From: Pseudisothecium myosuroides
Lineage: Eukaryota > Streptophyta > Bryopsida > Hypnales > Lembophyllaceae
Length of the DNA stretch: 64,000 nucleotides
Direction of reading: 5' to 3'
Assembly: GCA_951799445.1 (NCBI GenBank)
Contig: OX637289.1
Location: 28,458,245 to 28,522,244, forward strand
Both the position numbers and the translations under genes were made by a program. Below the pieces are notes generated by a model that did no database searches, was not told the origin of the DNA, and worked only from the letters and a program-made list of their open reading frames with translations. Of this stretch, positions 33,862 through 46,262 are shown in pieces (the stretch's first letter is position 1; each line of letters starts with the position of its first letter).

Positions 33862-35187
33862 ATGTCCGTAGCTATGGCACTTGATGACAATGAAGCTAAT
33901 TTACTTCTTTTAGCTTTCTTTTTTATCATCTTGGCGGTTTCACCCCGGCGAAGGCGCCTCCCCCCACCAATAGACCTTTTAGAATTGTCTGCAGGTGCAG
34001 CCGCGTTGCCGTTCGTAGTGGTTGCTGCATGGCTACAACAATTTGATGGGCGTTTTTGGTGGGTAGAACCGCGGCAATATGTGTACCACGATGTTGTAGA
34101 AGATGATGTTTGGCATTCGTCCCATGACATGCTCGATAAAAAATATTTTGACACTTTTCGGATGTCGTTTCTGGCGTTTGAACAGTTGGTGCTAGAGTTG
34201 ACTCCGTTTTTACAGTCTCGTGCACCTTATTTTGTTCGGGCCCCCATACCTATTCGCAAACAAGTGAAACTGGTAATTTACCAATTGGCTTCTGGTCATT
34301 CATGTGAAAAGATGAATGACTTGTACGGATGTGGTGCATCTACTATTCGTAAATACACCGATATTATTTGCAACATCCTAAGTAGTCGGGACCAAGGCAT
34401 TTTTACCACGTACATTCATACGCCGAGTGGGGAGAGATTGCAAAACATCATGGAGAGATTTAGGAATTCTACAAGACTGCCTAACATTTGTGGAGCTATA
34501 GATGGGACCCACATTCCTCTTTCTCGGAGCCCCGGTAGTCACTTCACACCGCTGGCTGCAGACTTCTTCAACAGGAAGAAGTTCCATAGTGTTGTGTTGC
34601 AGGGGGTTTGTGACATGGACAGGATCTTTTGGAATGTTTGTGCAGGGCAACCTGGTGGGGTCCACGATGCAGGGCAATTTCGATGGTCTTCTTTGTACCA
34701 CGATTTGCATCAGAGACGGATTTTATCTGATTCTACCATTGTGGTCAGAGGTGTACAAGTGAAGCCTTAGTTAATTGGGGATTCAGCTTACCCGAGCCGC
34801 CCGTACCTGCTGAAGAATTACAAGCCAGCAAACCTTGCATTTCATGATCAAAAGAAGTTCGATGCTTCTATCAATTCAGGCAGAGTTGTCATTGAACATG
34901 CATTCGGCGCTCTTAAGAATCGGTGGAGGATTCTAAAGAGCTTTGGTGGCAACGTCGACAAATGCGGGACTGTAACGATTGTTTGTTGCGTGCTGCATAA
35001 CTACTGCGAGCTGCATGGCGAAAGGATTCCAGCACCGGTGATCGTTGGGCAAGCAGCTGATCCATTCGCTGGTAGGCACCACGGAGCACAGCATTTGCCA
35101 AATGATGGCGATGGGGCAAAACTTGCTGGGGAACGTATGCGTAGGGCTTTATACAAGGCTTGGTTAGCAAACACCCCCAGTATGTAG
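33862..35187 (+). pseudogene. PIF/Harbinger transposase with one in-frame stop
   Basis: A 441-codon frame runs from ATG 33862 to the stop at 35187, interrupted only by TAG at 34768-34770 (codon 303). It is a DDE_Tnp_4 (PIF/Harbinger) transposase. The first Asp is in GAIDGTHIP (D214), the second in GGVHDAGQFRWS (D269), LIGDSAYP follows the stop, and the catalytic Glu is in VVIEHAFGALKNRW (E345). An upstream helix-turn-helix-like part (KMNDLYGCGASTIRKY) is present. Length matches the family. With one nonsense change and everything else open, the copy is young or only just inactivated. Readthrough or strain variation is possible. It converges on the Myb/SANT partner gene at 36506-37352, the usual two-gene layout of these elements. 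Confidence 0.9.
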
Positions 35188-36505
35188 GCACTTCTTCATA
35201 TATACTTATAGGATTTAGGGTATTTTTACACTAGTTTTTCATATATTCACAGAGGTCTGTGATTGTACAATTCCTTTTTGCTCTAGAGTACACATATGTT
35301 TTTTTAACTTCTGGTCTTCATTTTTGTCTTTGTTTTCAATACGAAAATTTTGTTAGTGCAAGTCATTAGAGATGACGAGTTCAATCCATCAATTTATGCA
35401 AATGCATGTCTACAGCCCAAAGGCCTTCCTTCCGCTAAAAAAATTTGAGACTCCTACTGCTCGTACTAGGAAATGATTATTTTGTTCTCTATGCATTTCC
35501 AACCATAGCCAATATTATCCTACATTAGTTGAAGCCCTCAAGTTCCGTGACTCTGTTTTCACCAGAAGAACCCCAAACCAGAAATTTGTATTTTAGTTAC
35601 CACATTCTACATCTAAATTATGTTTGGTCCTTTGGAAACATTTGATGTTTACCTTTGCTGATTTGATAAGATTTCTAGTTTGAAATGTTGGACAAATGTA
35701 TGAACCAAAATGAAAATGCAATACATGAAAGACAATGGACTACAATATACTGTGAATCCGTTAATTGAGGACAAAGGGGTAGTCCACTAATCCAAAATTA
35801 TAAAGATGTATTTTGAAATGCAACTTAGTTTTTTAATGTAATGATGACTTTCAAACAATTGTTGTAAAAGAGGATACATAGATCATATCCATCTAATTAG
35901 TTCAAGTAGTATACAAACCAAATTAATGTTTCATAAATATTTAAAGTCATTTATTTAAAATTCCTTATAAAATCAACAGTGCATCCAATATTTTTGTTTT
36001 AGAAAATAATGAAGATGCAGGTATGTTTTTGGGTTAATGAAGATGTAAGTACATTCCAGAATTATAAAGATGTAAGTATACTTCTGGATTTTTTATTGAA
36101 AGGGCTACAAGAGTTTTCTACATTAAAACAAATTATATCCCTTGAGATTGGAATAAAATGCATTAGAAGTGATTATAATCAAGGCCATATAATATGAGAG
36201 TTGTGTAACCGGGTGTGAAACATTTGAACCCACGAATGTTTGATAAAAACATGCAATTTCAAAAAGGGCCACAGTGGATATACATACATGAATGGATTTT
36301 GGAGATTACCGTTGACTAATATGTGATAGAGATTGTGGAGAGAGAATATTAAGAACTTGGAGCTCATAAAATGTCAAAGACACTTACACATGCATGTGTC
36401 AAAAGAGCAAATGTACATACACAAAGTAAATAATAAAAGTAATACGAAGGATTGCAATAAAAATATATATTTTTTATTGCATATTTAAAGATCCATACAA
36501 CTTTT
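35188..36505. other. Interior of the Harbinger element; no gene seen
   Basis: AT-rich spacer between the two convergent genes. Short ORFs at 36009-36367 lack motifs. The 3' ends of both transcripts probably lie here. Confidence 0.5.
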
Positions 36506-37352
36506 TTACTCTCGTACATGTTCCTTTCCTCTCCGCTGGCTACGAATGACATCTGCAAATAAAGCAGCTACACGCTCCGTAGAAGCTTGAGTTGAATGCA
36601 AAACATCCAATTCAAACGTCTTGTTGTCCCGTTGCTGCTGAACTGCAGTCTCCATCTTCATCTGCTCGATGCGGGTAGACGATTCGGTGAAGCGATCCAA
36701 TGCAGAAGCCATGTCGTTGGTGAGCTTCCGACGTTTAACGGCTGCTCCACGAACTCCCGGTAAATTAGCGGCACGAGCTGCTGCATCGGTGACTTCAGCT
36801 GCCTCTGGAGTAGGCTCGATGCCAGCCTCGGTGCCAATGACTGGTGCCCCTTGATCGTTTGCACCGGGAACACCGTTGGCCTTTGCCGTCTCACTCAAAA
36901 TGGCATCCATGGCATTATACCATGTCCACCTAGTAAGCCCGAAGTTGTCGCCCGAAACATTGTAAATCTTCTTGTGCTTGAAATACTGCTGTCGCATTTT
37001 GCTCCACTTGTCCTTGAGATGCACCCCTTGGCGGCCGACCTCCGATGAAAAATGGGAAACCAACTTCTCACGCATTGCAGCCCAATCTTTGGCCCGAAAA
37101 GATTGCCACCCTCCTTCTACAATGCGCTCACGCAACATGTCGATGAAGAAATTGCGTCTGGGCATTGCCCCACTTACGATGTACAGGAGATGAAGCATTA
37201 GCCGGTAAAGTTGAGGGCGGAATGGGGGTAGGGGTTGGAGGCACCTCCTGCGTTTCCTCACAACTATCTCCCTCAAACTCCTCCTCCGACAAACTCTCCG
37301 CACTATCGTCACTCTCGAGTATGATGCTCGCCAAGAAACCTGGGTTAGCCAT
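36506..37352 (-). pseudogene. Harbinger Myb/SANT-like DNA-binding partner, frameshifted
   Basis: The ATG at 37352 (MANPGFLASIILESDDSAES) starts an acidic, Pro/Thr-rich N-terminus that reaches HRKWGNAQTQF. A one-base shift near 37140-37155 moves the frame to FFIDMLRERIVEGG, followed by FRAKDWAAMREKL and LKDKWSKMRQQYFKHKKI, the trihelix Myb/SANT-like pattern with conserved Trp residues. The C-terminus is helical and basic (QSRRGKEHVRE region), stop at 36506. PIF/Harbinger transposases need such a partner for nuclear import and DNA binding. The frameshift and the transposase stop together argue that this copy is not autonomous. Confidence 0.8.
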
Positions 37353-40270
37353 TCTAAAACCTCAAAAACAATGCAAAGAGTACTTCCAAACGAACACTAG
37401 AACTCAATCAATGAAAGAACCGCCCCTTAACACCCCTTAACACGAAGAACACTATAAGAGTAGCACCATAAGAGGAGCACCCAATCCCTAGAGTCCAGAA
37501 GAGCAGCTAACGTCCCTGGAGGCCTGGAGTCCCTGGCATGGTCTCTGGAGTGCCTGGACGCCTCTATTTAGTACTCGCGAAGTTACGGGTGGGGTGATTT
37601 TTTCGGTGAACAGTGCTACTACAGTTGCTCGGGTTCTTACCTTTCTTCCCTGGCTTCGGGCGCGGCTGGGAGCGGCTCCTTGTTTTCGGAGGGTTTGAGC
37701 GAAGCCATCCGGAGCGGCTCCTGCGAACGAGTTTCATCCAGCGAAGCGGCTCCGGACGGCTCCGAAGCCGCATGTGCACGAGACTTCTTCTTGCCCACCA
37801 GGGGTTGAGGAAAGAGCTACTGGAGGGAGCGTTTCGGGCTTGTTACATTTCAGACATGCTGCTAATGTCTAGAATGTCAAGATTTTTGTTGGTGCCAATT
37901 GCAAGCATGTTATTTTATGTCATTTTATGTTGAGAGCTCATTGTGTGGAAATGAATCGGTGGTACCGTTGCTTTCACGACTCTAGCCCCGCAGCCCGTGA
38001 AACCTTTCTTGAATTTGGGCATGTTTTTTTTATCATATCTATATATTATTTTTACCTCAATTTCATCAAATTCATCATACAAAGAGTGTGGTTTTGAAAA
38101 AGTCGAGCATTGGTTTGAAAGAATGAGAAGTTTTGTGGTAAAAAAATAAATCTTGGAACCTCTTTGTTCATTGTTCAAATTTTGGACGTCAAAGCACTAA
38201 GCGGCTAGATTATTGATGATGCTTGACAACCATCCTCTTGGAATTAGACCCATGTGTGGTCACGGCAATGCATTTTAAGCTATTATTCTAAGAATGTGAA
38301 TCTCACAATGAATTTCTTGAAGTTCATCAAGTTCTAAAATAGGTTTTAAGATCATTCCAATTTTAATTTAGAAGTTTGTGCATATTTAGTGCATGAGATG
38401 GACAACTTTTTTGAAATTAACCCCTCATGGACCAAGAAAGTCCATGAGAAATTAACCCCTCATATGTATCTACAATGAACTTGCAAGTTTTTAAAATTAT
38501 TTGAAATAGGTGTTTAGAAATTATAGACAGTGAATTAATCCTAGCATTCCAAAAGATGTTAGAATTTTTTTTTTTTTAAACTAAATATTTCATTTATATA
38601 CAATAAAGGTAAATATTGATTCTAAGAATGTACAATATTTAAACAATGAAATCTAGAGTTCATTTTTTATACAACCGTATTTAAACTTTGAAAATTCTCA
38701 ATTTGTTTATTTAGAATTGAAACAATGTGTAGTAAAATTTGTTGTATGGTAGTCTTCTTTCTTTTAAAAAATCCAAAGAATTGTTTAGAATTTTAAATAA
38801 TATTAATAAATTTTCTAAATTTTATGTTTAGGTTGAAGTATTATAATAAAATTTGTTCCTTCAATCAACCACAATATTTGCAAAGGCTTATAGTGATGGA
38901 AATGAGATTCCCACTTAAGTCTAGCCTCCTAGCAACAGTCATCTTAGAATAGATGAAGGCAAAACCATTCTTCACTCAAAGTTGTTTTTGTAAATAAAAT
39001 CTTTTTAGATTCTTACTAAGGAAGGTATTGATAGATGTAAATGGCCATGCTAGTTTTTTTTATATATAAAGGAAAAATATAACAATCTGAATTTTGAAAA
39101 TGTATAGTTGTGTGAAGTAGTGGAGAATATTTTATTAGAAACTTAAGGAACATGTTGAAAATCTATTAAGCAAAAAGTATGGAAGCAATATGGGAACGTT
39201 CTAAAAATATGGAAACATCATGAAAATGTGATGAAAATATGGAAACATCATGGGAACATGGGAACTATTAGGAACGTAGAAAAATATATAAACTTGATGA
39301 AAACTTAAAGGATGTATTGAGCATGAAGAGAAAATTTGAAAACTTGATGAAAATGTGAATGTAACATCCAACAGTGTGATTATTCATGAATATATAAGTA
39401 GTCCCAATTTTTTATGACAATGCAATAGGCCCACCTTAAAAAGCCCAAGTCCAACAAACATTCCATGCTACTAATTAGAGATTACCATATTATAGATTTT
39501 TGGAAAATTCGTTTGGAGCTGGTTATACCCTCATCTACTCTACATTGAATCACTATCAACTTCACCAAACCTTCCCACCTAACAAGTGTGTTGCACTTAA
39601 ATTGTCTGTCCAATCTGCATGTGACACATTACCACAACACCTAACAAATGTATCGCACTCAGATTGGAGCCAATTTGAGTGCAATATATTAAAGCAAACC
39701 AACCTTTGATAGGCAAACCACTCATGACAAGCTCCTAGGAAATGACCCATTAGACTCTTACATCAACCTTTGATAGACTTTTTCTAATAAATGAGACTAC
39801 ATTAGGTTGGTTAGTGGCCAAAATCAATGCCTTAGGTGATGGTGATAGAGCTATTAAGTGAGTGCTTTAAGAACTTCTACCTTTTTAGTGTCAATTCATA
39901 ACAAGAAGTGATGTTTTTATTCCTTCATGTTGTGACCATGCTTATAGGAAATGTTGCAGCCATATTAGGAAATATTGCGATTGCTTTAGGTAGTAAGATG
40001 ACCATTATGCATACACTTTTTGCCGATTTTGGGATAGTCTAAAGATTCTTTTGGGCCAATTGGACAACACACTTCAAAAATTCATAACAAATTCATGCTT
40101 TGTCAAAAAAATAAAAATTTCAATTGTTTTCTTCATTTCTTACATTTGTCTTTGAAAAGAAAAAAAACTAATTTTTTTTCCTAAAGGCAACAAGAAAACC
40201 ACTCGTTCTACCTATCATAGGCTACAATTATTAGAATGCAACTTGTTTGAGTACAACATGTATACTACAC
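37353..40270. other. Right flank of Harbinger and AT-rich interval; no gene seen
   Basis: 37353-37560 is probably the Myb leader and promoter. 37600-37800 is GC-rich with a GGCTCCGGACGGCTCCGAAGCC dyad, possibly near the element's end. From 37900 the sequence is AT-rich, with small direct repeats such as GAAATTAACCCCTCAT (38414 and 38452). No ORF shows a motif. Confidence 0.4.
39180..39360. repeat. Degenerate ATGGAAACATCATGA repeat tract
   Basis: Short units around ATATGGAAACATCATG and AACTTGATGAAAA recur about eight times with variable spacing. Confidence 0.6.
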
Positions 40271-41154
40271 TGTACAAAGGGCTACCAAGAAGATACGTGA
40301 TGGCAGTTTTAGCCATGCAATTTTCTTTGCATAATGTAAAATAGAGTTACCATGGTTTTTTTGTGCACAATCAACATTGATATCTTACACAATTCCCCTC
40401 AAGCATACCAAATTTTCAGTTTCAGAAAAATAAAACTCCATTTTTGGTGAATTTTTTAATTTTTATTTACAGTTGTACAAGAAAATTCACATAATAACAT
40501 TAGTGATGAATTTTTTTAAATTCGGTTGCGGAAACATATAGGAAACATCTATGGCACATCTTTCCTTCAACAAGCATCTCCAAAAAAGTTTCACAATTCC
40601 CTCCAAAGAGATTTGAATGGGGGCATGTCTAGTGTCCAAATTTTTGAAAATAGATTTCTCTTTATTATAATTAGAATTTTGCAAAGGAATTGAACCATCA
40701 TGCTCAAATGTACAAAATTAGTTATTGTAAGAAGGAAAAATGCAAAATTTAATTATAGTAAGGAGATATCTAGGTTCAAAAATTTTGGCAATAGACATGC
40801 CCCCACTCAAATCTCTTTGGAGCGACTTGTAAAACTTTTTTGGAAATACTTGTTGAAGGAAATATGTGTCCACAGATGTTTCCTACATATCTCTACAAAC
40901 AAATTAGAAAAATTCAACACTAATGTTATTCTGTGAATTTTCATGTAAAATTGTAAAATAAAATTAAAAAATTCACCAAAAATGGAGTTTTGTTTTTTTG
41001 AAACTGAAAATTTGGTATGCTTGAAGAAGATTGCATGTATATGATATCAATGTTGATTGTGCACAACAAAAAACGGTAACTCTATTTTACATTATGCAAA
41101 GAAAATTGCATGGCCAAAACTACCATCGCGTATCTTTTGGTAGCCTTTTATACA
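40271..41154. mobile_element. Foldback element FB1 (884 bp)
   Basis: The left arm reads TGTACAAAGGGCTACCAAGA and the right end, reversed, reads TGTATAAAAGGCTACCAAAA. The whole left half is matched in reverse by the right half, including CATGCAATTTTCTTTGCATA and CAAGCATCTCCAAAAAAGTT. The centre is near 40712. There is no coding. It is a palindromic, non-autonomous element of a family with three more copies in the next 4.5 kb. Confidence 0.8.
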
Positions 41155-41219
41155 TTGAAGGCCTTGGCAAAGACGTTGTTTGTACTGTTGATGTCAATTA
41201 AAAATATTCATTGCCATAC

Positions 41220-41766
41220 TGTACAATGGCCTACCAAAAAGATACATGATTTTATCCTCAATTTTGAAAGGAAATATCTCTTTATTGAAATTAGGTTTTT
41301 GTAAGAAAATTTTACCACTAGACTCAAATGTACAAAATCAGATATAGCAAGAAGGAAAAATGCAAAAATCTAATTACAATAAAGAGATTTTTATTTTCAA
41401 ACTAAGGGCAAAATCACGCCAAAATAGAAATCTTTCTAGAGGGAATTGTGAATTTTTTGGAGATGCTTATTGAAGGAAAGATGCACATATAGAGGTTTCC
41501 TACATATCTTTGCAATTGAATTAAAAAAATTCATCACCAATGTTTTTCAATAAATTTTCATGTAAAACCATGAAAATTAAATTAAAAAATTCACCAAAAT
41601 GGATTTTTAGTTTTTTGAAACCAAAATTTGGTATAATTGATTGGGATTGCACAAGATATCAATGTTGATCATGCAAAACAAAAAATGTCAACTTTGTTTT
41701 ACATTATGCAAAACAAATTGATTGTCCAAACTGCCATCACTTATCTTTTTGGTAGGCCACTGTACA
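41220..41766. mobile_element. Foldback element FB2 (547 bp, left arm deleted)
   Basis: The left end TGTACAATGGCCTACCAAAA and the right end, reversed (TGTACAGTGGCCTACCAAAA), are near-identical. The right arm is full length, but the left arm is shortened after ~30 bp. It belongs to the same family as FB1. Confidence 0.75.
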
Positions 41767-43539
41767 ATAAGGTAGTGTGCTCATAAATTGTCACTTTAAG
41801 GGCTGGTCGGTCTTTATAATGGGTTTAAAATGCCAGAAAGTATTTTCCCTTATTTTTCACTTGAAGAAAAATTGATGCGGAATCTAATACAAGTGGTTTC
41901 ATATTTTTAAGAGCATTTTTGAATTACTTATGAATTTCCAAAGAATTTTGCAATAGGCATCTATTTGTGATCCAAAGCCTTCCAAAACCAATACACGCAC
42001 AATCGGAAAAAGATATGGCTTGACCGAAAACAAACACTGCGGCATTCAAAAAGTAATACACAAGGTTCCTAAATGCAATCCTTACCAAACTTAAACGAAT
42101 CCTACATTCTTCTAACATTTGTAAGAAGGCAATTGGACAATTAATTCTCATTTACAAATATTAAGTGAACACATAAAATAGACCCTCTCTGGCTCTTATT
42201 CCATCCATTAAAGAAGTATGAAAAAATCTCATTAATGCTCTGACATTATGGGCATTCCAATTCACATCTGCTCATTATTGCTTTTGAAGCCACCTATTGG
42301 ACGGTTTGAAGAAGAGGGTTTGAATTTGAGCCCCCTCCTTTACAACATCATAGAAAGAAATGGTTTGAACCTTTCAACATCTTCTCAAACTTACATTCCA
42401 ATGAATATGGTATAACTTACCACTTGCATGTGACACATTACCACAATGCTGGTGCAATTTGAGGGCAACTTGTTCAAGTACAACATGTGCAATGGGGTCC
42501 AATAAACTTACAAATTTTTGGATCTCGCTGAGATTAGAAGAACTTAGAAAGGCTTGTGTACTCTCAATAATGAACGGAATTTCAAATTGTAAATTGCATT
42601 AAAATCACACTAAAGTCTACTTCATCATCATTACAAATACACATATGTTATTGAAAATCATACAAAGAGTTTGATGTTTTGTATACACTATCTAAGGTAC
42701 ACCTCCCCATTCCCAACCAGTGACCCATTCCCAACCAGTGACCCATTCCCATATAGGTGCACATATTTCTTACCACACTTAGAATGCGATTTTTTTTTTC
42801 GTTTTCAAGATTGGAACTAATAAATATATGACACATGTCCCAAGTTGTGAAAAAAAATATAGGAAATAATGAATAGGTAAAAAGTTATTGAATGATCGGA
42901 ATTAGAAGAGTCTAGATATTGGCCATGGATCTAGCGCACTTTTTGACTCCCAAAATTTATAGTAATTTCAATTCAAGTGATAAAATTACCAATTTTTTTG
43001 CAATCCATGTCATTTCTATTGATGTACCTTTGAAAAATGTTTGTTTTGCCTTTGATACTCCAAATCATGTCGGAATTCCTTATTTGGTTGGTTATGGGGG
43101 GGTGGGGTGTTACCTTAGCAATCATCTAGTGTTGCTACCATTTGAAAATTACAACTTGTATTTAATGGTTCTTATTAGAAATGAGCCTTCACTATTACTT
43201 TAGAGATACTTAATCTCATACCACTTGAATTGTTTGTTTAATTTCTTGCTTGTTCTTCATCCAATTGCAAAAAATCTTTAACTATCTTCCCACGGTTCTC
43301 TATGAAATAGTAGATAGTGTATGAAAGAAATCCGAATTATTGTTTGATTTTAGATTATTCTTTTGTTACGAAGTTGAAGTGAACTTCATTGCAATTCCAC
43401 CTCAATTTGTGGTTTTGAAATCGGTTCATTTTTTAGCATACATTGTACACTCAAGTACAATAATCTTGCAGATTGCCTATTTTTGCCAATCCAAGATTTT
43501 TGCATAGTATAGAAAAGAATTGGAATTTTTTATCTTGCA
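41767..43539. other. Interval between foldback elements; no gene seen
   Basis: It contains a dispersed repeat at 42355-42500 that recurs at 45815-45975, and an 18-bp tandem repeat at 42706-42750. Other ORFs (for example 42919-43203) are AT-rich and without motif. Confidence 0.45.
42706..42750. repeat. 18-bp tandem repeat
   Basis: Two and a half exact copies of CCCATTCCCAACCAGTGA. Confidence 0.95.
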
Positions 43540-44520
43540 TAATTAACACTCAATTCTCATGCAATTCCAATTAAGCATACCAAATGTTAGTGTCAAAAAA
43601 GATAAATTATTTCTGGTCAATTTTTAAAATAAATTTATAGTTTTACATAATATTTTATTTAAAACAATTGGTGATGAATTTTTTTAATTTGATTGAATAG
43701 ATATATAGGGAATATGGATTCTCTGGATTTTCAACAAACCATCTTTATATTTATATATGGATTCAATTGCATGGTCCTATAATTAGCAGAATAATTTGGC
43801 TTTAAAAAAAATTAATTTAAGTCAAACTTGCTATCCAAGTATGGTAGTGTGCAAATTGCATTGAATTGATGAACTGCCTTCAACTTAGTATTTGAACCAA
43901 GTTGTAATTCTATTCTTCAGCTTTTTAATTGATTGCTTTTGTAAATTTAGGAAAACGATTGAAGTGATCCAAAAAAATTAGATTTTTTACTAAATTAAAT
44001 GATTAAGCTTAGGCAACAAACAAATGATCATGGTGAACAAACAAATGACATAAAAAGAAGGACAAAAAGTTGGATCACCCCATAAACTTCCAATGTTGGG
44101 GGCAAATGCTAAAATCTAATTACAATAAAGACATATCTATTTTTCAAAATTAGGGCATTATCACAACAATATTCAAATCTCTATAGAGGAAATTGTGAAT
44201 TTTTTTTGAAATGCTTGTTGAAGGAAAGAAGTGTGTATGGATTTTTTTAACGTATCTATGCAATCAAATTTAAAAAATTCATCACCAATGTTATTCATTG
44301 AATTATCATATAAAACGATGAAAATTAAATTAAAAATTCCAACAAAAATGAAGTTTTGGTTTTCTAAAACTGAAATTTGGTATGCTTGACTAGGTTTGCA
44401 TAAGATATGAATGCTGGTTGTGCAAAACACAAAATGTCAAACATATTCTACATTATGCAAAGAAAAGTGAATGGTCCAAACTGCCATTGAGTATCTTTAT
44501 GGTAATCCACTTGTACTGTA
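43540..44520. mobile_element. Foldback element FB3
   Basis: The right arm (44105-44520) is close to the right arms of FB1 and FB2 and ends, reversed, in TGTACAAGTGGATTACCATA. The left arm (about 43540-43740) is more diverged but shares AAGCATACCAAATGTTAG and TGGTGATGAATTTTTTTAA. The middle (43740-44100) is not symmetric and may be an insertion. The left boundary is approximate. Confidence 0.6.
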
Positions 44521-44530
44521 CTGTAGAGTA

Positions 44531-45616
44531 CTGTACAACTCTCAATCGTCCACCCTATTTTGCCATTGAAAAGAATTTTGTATCTCGTTTTGTATAATAC
44601 ATAATTTGATTAACATTTTACGTCACTACAAGAGAAAGGGGTGTTTTAAGTAGTGTCTTAGACATCAAGTCTTTAAAGTAACGTCTTTTAAGTAAAATTT
44701 TAAGTAAAATTTTACTAAAAAGATTGTCTTTTTAGTAAAATTTTACTTAAAAACTTACTTAAAAGATGTTACTTTAAAGACGTGATGTCGAGGACACTAC
44801 TTAAAACACCCCTTTCTCTTGTAGTGCGCCTTGCATAATTATTGTTCAATTCTTATGCAATTCCAATCAAGCATACCAATTTGGGTTTCAAAAAAGTAAA
44901 ACTCTATTTTTGGTGAATTATTTCATTTAAAATCCATAGTTTTACATGATAATTGATTGAAAACCATTGGAGATGAATTTTTTTTAATTTGATTGCGGCA
45001 ATATGTAGGAAACATCCATACGTACATATATCCTTTAGTAAGCATCTCCAAAAAGTTTTAGAACTTCTTCACAAAGGTTTCAAAAGTTGGGGTGACAATG
45101 TCCAAATTTTGAAAAATAGGTATTTCTTCACTATAATTAGATTTTGCTATTTGATTTTCACATTGTTATTAATTTTGTACATTTGACCATGAAGGTACAA
45201 TTTCTTTGCCAAAATCTAATTATGATGAAGAAATATCTATTTTTCAAAATTTGGACATTGTCACCCCAATTTTTGAAACCCTTGTGAGGAAGTTCTAAAA
45301 CTTTTTGGAGATGCTTACTGAAGGATATATGTACGTATAGATGTTTCCTACATATTGCCACAATTGAATTAAAAAAATTCATCTCCAATGGTTTTCAATC
45401 AATTATCATGTAAAACTATGAATTTTAAATGAAATAATTCACCAAAAATGGAGTTAAACTTTTATTAAACCCAAATTTGGTATGCTTGATTGAAATTGCA
45501 TAAGAATTGAATGATATTTATGCAAGATAAGAAATGTCAATCAAATTATATATTATACAAAATTCTTTTCAATGGCAAAATAGAGTGGACAATTGAGAGT
45601 TACCAGGTACTGTACA
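44531..45616. mobile_element. Foldback element FB4 carrying a CACTA MITE
   Basis: The left end TGTACAACTCTCAATCGTCC pairs with the right end, reversed (TGTACAGTACCTGGTAACTC...). The arms match almost end to end around a centre near 45190, including TAGGAAACATCCATACGTAC against GTACGTATAGATGTTTCCTA. Without the 203-bp MITE in the left arm the element is about 880 bp, the size of FB1. Confidence 0.8.
44624..44826. mobile_element. CACTA-type palindromic MITE (203 bp)
   Basis: The ends are perfect inverted repeats starting CACTACAAGAGAAAGGGGTG, continuing TTTTAAGTAGTGTC, so more than 30 bp. The interior (GTCTTTTAAGTAAAATTTTA...) is itself largely palindromic. The flanking trinucleotides are CGT and CGC (2 of 3). 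CACTACAAGA is the hallmark terminus of plant En/Spm elements. It interrupts the left arm of FB4, so it is younger than FB4. Confidence 0.85.
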
Positions 45617-45629
45617 ATACAACAACATA

Positions 45630-45807
45630 TAGTAGAACTTCTCTAAAATGAACTTCTTTAAGGCAATGACCTCTCTAAAGTGATGGAGTATTGATTGTTC
45701 AGTCCCGCATTAGTCCCAGATATACACATAACAAAAGTTCTTCGAGATTTTTGAACATAGGAACTTGAGCCCAATCCCTGGGTTATTACTTCAGAGATGT
45801 TCTACCG
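45630..45807. mobile_element. pogo/Tc1-like MITE (178 bp)
   Basis: The left end TAGTAGAACTTCTCTAAAAT and the right end, reversed (CGGTAGAACATCTCTGAAGT), form an imperfect inverted repeat of about 20 bp. TA dinucleotides flank both sides (45628-45629 and 45808-45809). The end resembles plant Emigrant/Lemi (pogo) termini, which have an ACCTCTATAAATTAA-type sequence. There is no coding. Confidence 0.6.
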
Positions 45808-45814
45808 TAGAAGG

Positions 45815-45975
45815 AAATGGTTTGAACCTTTCAACATCTTCTCCGATACTCACATTCCAATGAATATGGTATAGCTTACCACCAGATTGGCTATCCAATC
45901 AGCATGCGACACATTACCACAATGTTGCTGCAATTTGAATGCAACTTGTTCAAGTACAACATGTGCACTCATCAT
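45815..45975. repeat. Dispersed repeat, second copy at 42355-42500, third partial at 39600
   Basis: GAAATGGTTTGAACCTTTCA, then CCAATGAATATGGTATA, GACACATTACCACAATG and GCAACTTGTTCAAGTACAAC occur in the same order at 42355-42500. Parts recur at 39600-39690 and 40225-40260. It is an unclassified repeat into which the foldback elements may have inserted. Confidence 0.7.
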
Positions 45976-46262
45976 ACGGAGCAGGGCTTTGCAGGGCTTT
46001 GCTTTTGAAGTACTTTCGTTGCAGAAAGTTGTCACTTCCGTGGTGGAATGTGCAGACTTAATTGCCATAGATAGAATCATGGATCAATTCAAGCTAGGCC
46101 AGCTACAGAGTGCCAATCTTTCCAAATGAAGCGAAGTTTTAAGGAGTCTGCAAACCCAAAGGATTCAATGCAAACATTGCCTACAACTCATATGACTCTT
46201 TCAAGCTGCATGGCCTTCTATGCGGTGCTTGAATTTACAAGTGTTCTTTTCAGCTCACCACC

